From Cyanobacteria bacterium OH_PDB_112 (GTDB lineage: Bacteria > Cyanobacteriota > Vampirovibrionia > Gastranaerophilales > CAJFVJ01), in assembly GCA_023457295.1 (NCBI GenBank), contig JAEWLZ010000238.1, positions 1 to 10,301 of the forward strand: a stretch of DNA of 10,301 nucleotides, given 5' to 3'. The translations under genes were made by a program, and so were the position numbers. The notes beneath the pieces were generated by a model. It ran no database searches. It was given only the letters and a program-made list of their open reading frames with translations, and was not told the origin of the DNA. Numbering within the stretch: position 1 is the first letter of the stretch; each line of letters opens with the position of its first letter. Positions 1-5,485 of the stretch are shown here, piece after piece.

Positions 1-1107
1 AGTTATGACTATCAACTCGAAGCCAAACAAGAAATAGTAAAAGACTGCCTAAAAAAAATTGCAGGAATAGACCTAAAAGTACGTCCCACCATGCCCGCAT
101 CCACCACAAAAGGATATAGATGCAAAATCCAGTATCCTTTAGGACAAACAAAAGTTTCAAAAAGAATTTTGGCGGGATATTACAAAAAAGGCACACATGA
201 AATAGTAAATATTAAACATTGCCCTATTCAGCCAGCAATAGTTGACGATGTTATACAATTTTTGCGCGATAAGGCTCAGGAACTAGGAATATCTGCTTAT
301 GATGAACTCAAGCACAAAGGAACTTTACGTCATTTTATCGTGAGATATTCAAAAGCGGAAAAAAATCTTGTAGCCACAATTGTTGTTAATGATAAAAAAG
401 TAAGAACTCAAACCCAAGCTTTGGCAGAAGCAATTTATAAACAATTTCCTCAAGTAGTAGGGGTCGTGCTGAATTTCAATTCTGAAAAAACTAATAAAAT
501 AGCAGGCAAAAAATCTGAACTTATAGCAGGAAAAGATTATATTATTGAAAAAATTAAAAGTATAAAATATAAAATTTCATCAGGAAGTTTTTTCCAGGTA
601 AATATTGATTCCGCTCAAAATATTTTGGAAACAGTCGAAGAAATTATTTTAAAACATCATAAAAGTCCCAAAATCCTTGATGCATATTCAGGAGTAGGAA
701 CTTTCGGAATCTACTTGAGTAAAATTGCAAAAAAAATTACGGCGGTAGAAGAATACCCTAAAGCAGTTGAAGATTGCCGAGAAAATATCAAAATGAATGT
801 CATCGAAAATATTGATGTTTTGGAAGGTGATGCAAAAAAAATCTTTAACAAATTGCAGATTTTAAATCAAAAATTTGATGTGGTAATCATTGACCCGCCA
901 AGAAAAGGCTGTGATAAGGAAGCTATCGAGTCAGTTGCAAATCTTTCAAGCAAACATATTATTTATGTAAGCTGCAATCCCGCAACACTCGCTCGAGATA
1001 CAAAAGAACTTGCAAACAAAGGCTTTGTGCTAAAATCGGCACAGCCTGTCGATATGTTTTGCCACTCATACCATATTGAGACAGTCGCTTTATTTGAGAA
1101 GAAATAG
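1..1107 (+). CDS. rlmD: 23S rRNA (uracil-C5)-methyltransferase, RlmD/TrmA family (5' end outside window)
   Basis: This enzyme uses S-adenosylmethionine to make 5-methyluridine in RNA, most likely 23S rRNA. The frame is open from base 1, and the residues before the first in-window ATG (base 91), SYDYQLEAKQE, already match the family, so that ATG is internal and the gene begins upstream. Visible here are the RNA-binding segment, the FFQVN motif (near 592-603), the SAM loop DAYSGVGTFG (from base 679), the DPPRKG motif (from base 892) and the nucleophile motif SCNPATLARD with its Cys codon at 973-975. The C-terminus keeps the HIET signature but reads DMFCHSYHIE, with Cys where Pro is usual after DMF. 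The N-terminal TRAM domain and 4Fe-4S cysteines would lie outside the window. The family is certain; RlmD rather than RlmC or TrmA specificity is inferred. It converges on the minus-strand gene 44 bases away. Confidence 0.92.
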   Translation, partial: SYDYQLEAKQEIVKDCLKKIAGIDLKVRPTMPASTTKGYRCKIQYPLGQTKVSKRILAGYYKKGTHEIVNIKHCPIQPAIVDDVIQFLRDKAQELGISAYDELKHKGTLRHFIVRYSKAEKNLVATIVVNDKKVRTQTQALAEAIYKQFPQVVGVVLNFNSEKTNKIAGKKSELIAGKDYIIEKIKSIKYKISSGSFFQVNIDSAQNILETVEEIILKHHKSPKILDAYSGVGTFGIYLSKIAKKITAVEEYPKAVEDCRENIKMNVIENIDVLEGDAKKIFNKLQILNQKFDVVIIDPPRKGCDKEAIESVANLSSKHIIYVSCNPATLARDTKELANKGFVLKSAQPVDMFCHSYHIETVALFEKK

Positions 1108-1124
1108 TCATTTCACATAGTTAT

Positions 1125-1156
1125 GTTAAGGTAGATTTGCTCAGAATGACCTTAAC
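1125..1156. repeat. Inverted repeat between convergent genes; repeat fragment or weak terminator
   Basis: GTTAAGGT (1125-1132) and ACCTTAAC (1149-1156) form a perfect 8-bp stem around a 16-base loop. The structure overlaps the TAA stop of the minus-strand gene (1152-1154) and lies 17 bases past the stop of the plus-strand methyltransferase. Neither side is followed by a real T-tract, so intrinsic termination would be weak. Read on the minus strand, loop plus stem contains GTCATTCTGAGC, which resembles a dispersed palindromic repeat I recall from many bacterial genomes. That resemblance is from memory only. Confidence 0.45.
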
Positions 1157-1913
1157 TAAAATATTTAAAAGAACTTTGAGCATTTTGGTCGAGGATTTTT
1201 TTGACGGATTCTCTTTCTGAAGAAACAGCTTTATATTCAACTTCGATAGATGTCTGTTCGAGCTGAAGTTTTTTGTCTTGCGCGTTGATTTCTTCGATAG
1301 TTTTGTCATATTTGTTTTCAGCATCAACATCATCGCCATTGTAGAGCTCATCAGCAAGAGCCGGTACAGTACGCCAATCTTTAAGTTCCATTTGATAAGC
1401 TGACCCAGAAGAACTATATACAGGAGTTTCTGTTTGAGTAAATTCATTCGCCCCTACCGCTAAACCAATCAATCCTGAGCGAAGAGCAGCGTCCAACACC
1501 TGATGTTGAGAGGCTGTTTGAGGTAATCCAAGTTCACTAAAAGTTATTGTTCCTCCACTATTCCAAATATTAAAAGCCGTATCTCCTGAAGGAGCAAAAG
1601 TCATTCCTGTCCATTGTCCTTGCAAAGAACCTTGACGGGCTTTTATTACAGCACCATATTGCAAATTATTTGGGTCGAGAATACCATGAATTCCGCCATT
1701 TGGATCCAAATACATGTTACTAATCCCACTATTGCTTGTATTCATAGTATACAATTGTCTATTAGAAATCTTATTGTTGTAGCTCGTCGCTACATTCTCA
1801 AGTTCTGATGCAAGACGCAAACGTCTTTGACAAATTTGCTGGATTCTAAATTCTAGATCAACTTGCCTTGAGGTTAGAGATAAAAATCTTGCTTGATTTG
1901 ACGAGATACCCAC
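1152..1913 (-). CDS. Hypothetical protein with helical N- and C-terminal segments
   Basis: I do not recognise this protein as a named family. The GTG start at 1913-1911 is chosen because an in-frame TAA lies 15 codons upstream with no ATG, GTG or TTG between, and AAAGG sits about 10 bases before it. Residues 1-50 (SSNQARFLSLTSRQVDLEFRI and on) and 195-253 are polar, heptad-like and predicted helical. The middle (about 55-180) is rich in Gly, Ser, Asn and Thr and looks like a beta or loop domain. There is no signal peptide or membrane span. Helical ends around a variable centre recall the topology of flagellin-like or other secreted self-assembling proteins, but no motif proves that. I remember proteins with a similar MGxSxxQARxLxLTxR start in gut Melainabacteria; this needs a search. 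It is the only minus-strand gene here and stands alone. Confidence 0.8.
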   Translation of the reverse strand: MGISSNQARFLSLTSRQVDLEFRIQQICQRRLRLASELENVATSYNNKISNRQLYTMNTSNSGISNMYLDPNGGIHGILDPNNLQYGAVIKARQGSLQGQWTGMTFAPSGDTAFNIWNSGGTITFSELGLPQTASQHQVLDAALRSGLIGLAVGANEFTQTETPVYSSSGSAYQMELKDWRTVPALADELYNGDDVDAENKYDKTIEEINAQDKKLQLEQTSIEVEYKAVSSERESVKKILDQNAQSSFKYFS

Positions 1914-1954
1914 GTTTTGTATACCTTTACACTTAACTTTTTCTTTGATACTTT

Positions 1955-1975
1955 ATGCTGAATTTATTTCAGCAT
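1955..1975. repeat. Short hairpin upstream of the minus-strand gene
   Basis: ATGCTGAA (1955-1962) and TTCAGCAT (1968-1975) are a perfect 8-bp inverted repeat with a 5-base loop. It lies about 40 bases upstream of the GTG start of the minus-strand gene, so it would probably be in that gene's mRNA leader. No T-run follows in either direction, which argues against an intrinsic terminator. Its role is unknown. Confidence 0.45.
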
Positions 1976-1982
1976 CTCTTTA

Positions 1983-2008
1983 GCCTGAGATTGCTTCTTC
2001 GTTTCACT
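1983..2008. repeat. Possible degenerate fragment of a dispersed palindromic repeat
   Basis: The plus strand here contains CCTGAGATTGCTTCTTCG followed by TTTCAC. This resembles one arm of a widespread intergenic palindromic repeat that I remember as ending GAGATTGCTTCGTCGCTTCG. It lies on the upstream side of the minus-strand gene, while another repeat-like stretch (1131-1150) lies on its downstream side. The assignment rests on memory of the motif; no second full copy exists in the window to prove that it is repetitive. Confidence 0.3.
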
Positions 2009-2015
2009 ACTTAAA

Positions 2016-2048
2016 ATAAGGCGAAAAATGAACATATATTCGTCTTAT
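2016..2048. repeat. Imperfect inverted repeat in the divergent intergenic region
   Basis: ATAAGGCGAA (2016-2025) pairs with TTCGTCTTAT (2039-2048): nine Watson-Crick pairs and one G-U, with a 13-base AT-rich loop. On the minus strand it is followed by TTTTAAG, a weak T-run. It sits upstream of the proposed rplI promoter and could be an operator, or a leader hairpin of the divergent minus-strand gene. I see no coding potential in 1914-2175. Confidence 0.4.
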
Positions 2049-2115
2049 CGGCAAAAATTGTTAAACACTTTATCTTTCCGTTGGCTTTTATTAAAAACTT
2101 GTAACAAAAAAGGAT

Positions 2116-2143
2116 TTCACAATTTTTTTGTTTGTAGTAGACT
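2116..2143 (+). promoter_or_regulatory. Probable sigma-70-type promoter for rplI
   Basis: A TTCACA -35-like box (2116-2121) is followed by a 16-base spacer and a TAGACT -10-like box (2138-2143). This would put the transcript start near 2150, about 30 bases before the rplI start codon. The same TAGACT hexamer is the -10 box of the tRNA-Ser promoter at the right end of the window, which supports the reading. An inverted repeat, AACAAAAAA (2103-2111) with TTTTTTGTT (2124-2132), brackets the -35 box. Confidence 0.42.
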
Positions 2144-2181
2144 AGATTCTGCATCATGAAAAGTACAACTAGGAGATGAAA

Positions 2182-2676
2182 ATGAAAGTTATTTTAAAAC
2201 AAACAATAGAATCTTTAGGTGAAGAAGGCGATGTCGTCGAAGTAAAAGACGGTTACGCAAGAAATTTCTTATTGCCAAAAAATCTTGTAGAAGCGGCAAC
2301 TAAAGGTGCTATGAAAAATAGAGAACAAAATATTCAAAGAATTAAAGCTAAAGCTGAAAAACTTCATCAGGAAGCTTTGGACAAAGCTTCAAAAATAGAG
2401 TCTTTGGGTTCTATTTCAGTTGAAGCAAAAGCTGGCGAATCAGGAAAATTGTTCGGCGCTGTTACAACTAAAAAACTTGCAGAACTTATTCTTGAAAAAT
2501 CTTCTATTGAAGTTGACAGAAGAAATATCACTCTTGAAAAACCGATTAACCATGTAGGCGAATTTGCTTTAAAAGTAAAAATTTCTACAAAAGTTACAGC
2601 TTCTTTGGGAGTTGTTGTTACAGCTTCAGAAATTATCAAAGAAGAAGTTGAAACTATCGCAGAAACTGAAGAGTAA
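2182..2676 (+). CDS. rplI: 50S ribosomal protein bL9
   Basis: bL9 binds 23S rRNA at the base of the L1 stalk and reaches toward neighbouring ribosomes, helping keep the reading frame. The 164-residue product has the classic N-terminal domain (MKVILKQTIESLG, then GYARNFLLP), a long charged connecting helix (about residues 45-75) and a C-terminal domain with GKLFGAVT. Length is near the family norm of about 150, with a short acidic tail. I choose the ATG at 2182 over the ATG at 2176: AGGAG at 2171-2175 abuts the upstream ATG but is six bases from this one, and the family begins MKVI. A malic-enzyme gene follows after only 5 bases, an uncommon partner, since rplI usually sits with rpsF, ssb, rpsR or dnaB. 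Confidence 0.97.
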   Translation: MKVILKQTIESLGEEGDVVEVKDGYARNFLLPKNLVEAATKGAMKNREQNIQRIKAKAEKLHQEALDKASKIESLGSISVEAKAGESGKLFGAVTTKKLAELILEKSSIEVDRRNITLEKPINHVGEFALKVKISTKVTASLGVVVTASEIIKEEVETIAETEE

Positions 2677-2681
2677 TTTTT

Positions 2682-4130
2682 ATGGGTTGGGGAATTGAAA
2701 CAAAATTACCCATAACCTCAAAAAAAGACCTCTCCCTCGTTTACACTCCGGGTGTAGGGGAATGCTGTTTAAAAATACAAAATGATATAACAATGGCAAT
2801 GGAATTGACCAACAAGGCAAACTCTATTGCCATTGTTGCTTTTGAAAATAAAAAAGCCGAAGCTGAAAAAAAATCAGACACATATCGAGAAAAAGGCTTT
2901 GATGCTTACCCTATTATTTTAAAACATTCTAAAGTTCCCACTCAAAGGATTTTAGAAAGTCTGAGCCCGACTTTTGCTGTTTTTGACATTGATTTAATTG
3001 AAGAAGATATTGATACTTCTGACATAAACACTAAAATACCTTCAAAAGCAAAGGATTTTTGCGAACCGGATATTTCGTCTTTACCCGATGATATCAAGTC
3101 TGCCTCAGTAAAATTGCATTTTTTAACCAGAGGCGTTATAAGACAAATAACAAAAGAAAAATCACCAAAACTTGTTGGTGTAATTTCAAACGGAAGCGCT
3201 GTTTTAGGTTTCGGAAATATCGGCGCTGATGCGGCTTTACCTGTAATGGAAGGAAAATCGGCACTTTTTAAAATTTTTGGAGATGTAGATGCTATACCAT
3301 TATGTATTAACGCAAAAGATATTGAAGAATTCAAAAAAATAATTAAAGCACTTGAACCGACATTTTACGGCATAAATCTTGAAGACATCTGCGCGCCCGA
3401 TTGCTTTGATGTTGAAAAAGAATTAATAAAGGATATGAATATCCCTATTTTTCATGATGACCAACATGGCACTGCCATAATAGTTTTGGCAGGACTTATA
3501 AATTCTCTTAAATTGACTCAAAGAAAAAAAGAGGATATAAAAGTCGTTTTTTCGGGAGCAGGAGCTGCGGCAATTGCTGTTTGCAAACTTTTTCTTGCGT
3601 ACGGAATTAAAAATATTATTATGACCGATATTATCGGTATTGTTTATCAAGGAAGAGAAGGAAACAACCCTTATCTTGAAGAAATTGCAAAACAAACTAA
3701 CTTAGCCGGTCAAAAAGGTTGCCTAAAGGATGCTATAATCGATGCGGATATTTTTGTAGGTCTCTCCGCTCAAGGAGTTTTAACATCAGAAATGATAAAA
3801 CTTATGGCAAAAAATCCTATTGTTTTTGCTCTTGCCAATCCAAATCCTGAAATTATGCCTGATGATGCAAAAAAATCCGGAGCTTATATTGTAGCGACAG
3901 GACGAAGCGATTTTGCAAATCAAATCAATAATTCTCTTGTCTTCCCGGGGATTTTCAAAGGTATTTTATCGTCAAATGTTAAGATTATTGACGATAAAAT
4001 AAAGTTAAAAGCAGCAGAAGCTTTAGCATCAAGTGTTCAAATTTTGAGTCCTGATAAAATAATTCCCGATTCTTTGGATAAAACCGTTGCAGACATTGTA
4101 AGTGAAGCAGTTGTAACAAAGTTGAACTAA
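2682..4130 (+). CDS. Malic enzyme (oxaloacetate-decarboxylating) with a large insertion in its N-terminal domain
   Basis: Malic enzyme oxidatively decarboxylates malate to pyruvate and CO2 while reducing NAD or NADP. Catalytic landmarks are present: Tyr21 in SLVYTPGV, GSAVLGFGNIG (171-181), Lys192 in VMEGK, metal ligands in INLEDI (Glu233, Asp234) and FHDDQHGTA (Asp259), the dinucleotide loop SGAGAAAIA (291-299) and ANPNPE (385-390). The protein has 482 residues, whereas single-domain bacterial forms have about 390-440. The excess is a block, roughly residues 53-167, lying between SIAIV and ISNGSAVLG, which are normally contiguous. The block looks like a decayed second copy of the same domain (see findings). 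Cofactor choice cannot be read from sequence by eye. The ATG is 5 bases after the rplI stop with only a weak GAAGAG upstream, so translation is probably coupled. No terminator is evident after it. Confidence 0.93.
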   Translation: MGWGIETKLPITSKKDLSLVYTPGVGECCLKIQNDITMAMELTNKANSIAIVAFENKKAEAEKKSDTYREKGFDAYPIILKHSKVPTQRILESLSPTFAVFDIDLIEEDIDTSDINTKIPSKAKDFCEPDISSLPDDIKSASVKLHFLTRGVIRQITKEKSPKLVGVISNGSAVLGFGNIGADAALPVMEGKSALFKIFGDVDAIPLCINAKDIEEFKKIIKALEPTFYGINLEDICAPDCFDVEKELIKDMNIPIFHDDQHGTAIIVLAGLINSLKLTQRKKEDIKVVFSGAGAAAIAVCKLFLAYGIKNIIMTDIIGIVYQGREGNNPYLEEIAKQTNLAGQKGCLKDAIIDADIFVGLSAQGVLTSEMIKLMAKNPIVFALANPNPEIMPDDAKKSGAYIVATGRSDFANQINNSLVFPGIFKGILSSNVKIIDDKIKLKAAEALASSVQILSPDKIIPDSLDKTVADIVSEAVVTKLN

Positions 4131-4150
4131 TTTTTTGTTAAGGGTACAAT
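4122..4150 (+). promoter_or_regulatory. Probable sigma-70-type promoter for the envelope operon
   Basis: TTGAAC (4122-4127) and TACAAT (4145-4150) are separated by exactly 17 bases. The -35 box overlaps the last codon of the malic-enzyme gene. The -10 box is half of the 10-base palindrome TACAATTGTA (4145-4154). The predicted start near 4157 gives a leader of about 24 bases before the 34-residue ORF. The -35 hexamer is identical to that of the tRNA-Ser promoter at 10201. Confidence 0.55.
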
Positions 4151-4180
4151 TGTATTGGGTAATTAGAGCCGAGGGGAAAA

Positions 4181-4285
4181 ATGGAATTTTTCAGAAATAA
4201 TCAAAAAATAATTATCATAATTTTAATGATCTGTTTCATTAGTTGGACTCTTGGAGTAATGCTTTTACCTTTATTTGTTCACTAG
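4181..4285 (+). CDS. 34-residue single-span membrane protein
   Basis: This is a short ORF supported by an ATG with a strong GAGGGG ribosome site four bases upstream (4171-4176) and by a good promoter just before it. The product starts MEFFRNNQK, a positively charged amphipathic head, followed by a run of hydrophobic residues (about 10-33: IIIIILMICFISWTLGV and on) ending LFVH. It would be one transmembrane helix with the N-terminus probably cytoplasmic. The head resembles the N-terminal membrane anchor of PpiD/SurA-type periplasmic foldases (FxRxxxKxII...W.xG), but no periplasmic domain follows. It could be a true small membrane protein, a leader peptide controlling the downstream genes, or a remnant anchor. 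It ends 23 bases before the M23 peptidase gene. Confidence 0.65.
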   Translation: MEFFRNNQKIIIIILMICFISWTLGVMLLPLFVH

Positions 4286-4308
4286 TTTAACAGTTAGATT
4301 AGCAAATT

Positions 4309-5463
4309 ATGATGAATTATTATATAAAGCTCTTAATAAAGTGCCTTGTACTACTCGTTCTTTTAGTTCCGGGCTTTTTAGAATGTAAAGTTTTCGCAAA
4401 TCAAAATGAACATTCAGTACAAACTTCTTTAAATGCGCTTGAAAAGAAAAAGCTTTTCACTCATAAAAAAATTGCTGTTTTAAAGCGAAAAGAAAAAATG
4501 GAAGTAAACAAACTTTATAAAAGTCAAATAAAACTTGAACAAGCTTCCAAAGATCTTGACAAATCAGCTTATAGATTAAACGCCTCAAAACAGCATTTAG
4601 ACCAAATTGAACAAGATTTGGCAGAAACAATTGACGGATATTCTCAAGTAAAACAACTGGCATCGGAAAGACTTGTAAATATTTATAAAGGTTCTTATAT
4701 CAGTTTTTTAAATGTCTTGTTTGACTCTCAAGACGTAAGCAAAATTATTGACAGAATGTATTTTCAGCAAAAACTCGTAGAAAAAGACAGAGAAGTAATA
4801 ACCAATATGCAATCGAAAGCTAAAAAACTTTCTTATTTAAAAAACAGCAAAGAAAAAGAACAAATGAACCTTGTCTGTACTATAAAAACAATAAACAAAC
4901 GTAAACAACAAATTGCAGAATCAATAGAAACAAGTGAAATGCTAATTCACAGACTAAGAACTGACAGGGCAACATACGAAAGGTCGGAAATAGAATTAGA
5001 AAAGCAATCTGAAAGCATTTCAAGATTTTTGCAAAAAAATCAAACTGTTGAAAATTATACTCAATCAGCAGCATTTATTCGTCCTATATCAGGCGGCATC
5101 ACATCTCCTTTCGGCTGGAGAGTCCATCCTATTTTTCATTCAAGAAAATTCCATACAGGTATAGATATTGGAGGACCTAACCACGGAACAATAAGGGCTG
5201 CAAACACGGGGAAAGTAGTTTATTCGGGTTGGTACGGCGGATACGGAAAAGTTATTATTATTGATCACGGTAATGTGCATGGAAACTCCATAACAACTTT
5301 GTATGCGCACTTAAGTAGTTTTACGGTTTCAAAAGGTTCTATGGTGCATAAAGGTCAATCCATAGGAAGAGAAGGCTCAACAGGATACAGCACGGGACCA
5401 CACTGCCACTTTGAGGTCAGGATAAATGGTCGTCCCGTAAATCCTCTCAGATATATAAGGTAA
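4309..5463 (+). CDS. Secreted M23-family (LytM) peptidoglycan endopeptidase with N-terminal coiled coil
   Basis: The enzyme probably cleaves peptide cross-links of peptidoglycan in the periplasm during growth or division. Residues 1-30 form a signal peptide (hydrophobic LLIKCLVLLVLLV, cleavage after VFA). No lipobox exists, since Cys26 is preceded by Glu. Residues about 40-245 are long charged helices, probably coiled coil, laid out as in EnvC. Residues 255-384 are the M23 domain: SPFGWRVHP, HTGID (His282, Asp286), YAHLSS (His334) and GPHCHFE (His365, His367). The full zinc and catalytic set is intact, unlike EnvC and NlpD of E. coli, whose LytM domains are degenerate activators. ATGs at 4309 and 4312 are both possible and neither has a convincing ribosome site, so coupling to the small ORF just upstream is plausible. 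It is followed by the LptD-like gene after 22 bases. Confidence 0.92.
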   Translation: MMNYYIKLLIKCLVLLVLLVPGFLECKVFANQNEHSVQTSLNALEKKKLFTHKKIAVLKRKEKMEVNKLYKSQIKLEQASKDLDKSAYRLNASKQHLDQIEQDLAETIDGYSQVKQLASERLVNIYKGSYISFLNVLFDSQDVSKIIDRMYFQQKLVEKDREVITNMQSKAKKLSYLKNSKEKEQMNLVCTIKTINKRKQQIAESIETSEMLIHRLRTDRATYERSEIELEKQSESISRFLQKNQTVENYTQSAAFIRPISGGITSPFGWRVHPIFHSRKFHTGIDIGGPNHGTIRAANTGKVVYSGWYGGYGKVIIIDHGNVHGNSITTLYAHLSSFTVSKGSMVHKGQSIGREGSTGYSTGPHCHFEVRINGRPVNPLRYIR

Positions 5464-5485
5464 CAAAAAACATAGGTGATAAATT

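Noticed and set aside
1121..1447. Minus-strand open frame of 108 residues
   Set aside because: It overlaps the 253-residue gene on the same strand in another frame, has skewed Lys/Leu composition and no recognisable features.
2176..2181. Upstream ATG as the rplI start
   Set aside because: It directly abuts the AGGAG site with no spacing, and the family begins MKVI, which matches the ATG six bases later.
2838..3182. ACT regulatory domain as the identity of the malic-enzyme insertion
   Set aside because: ACT domains in malic enzymes known to me are N-terminal, and the block better matches a second copy of the malic N-domain. It cannot be fully excluded without structure prediction.
2942..3334. 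Minus-strand open frame of 130 residues inside the malic enzyme
   Set aside because: It is antisense to a clearly coding region, rich in Ser/Ile/Lys as expected for a shadow, with no ribosome site.
4114..4140. Intrinsic terminator after the malic enzyme (TAACAAA with TTTGTTA)
   Set aside because: The stem is AT-only apart from one pair, the loop is 13 bases and no T-tract follows; the TTGAAC box inside fits a promoter better.
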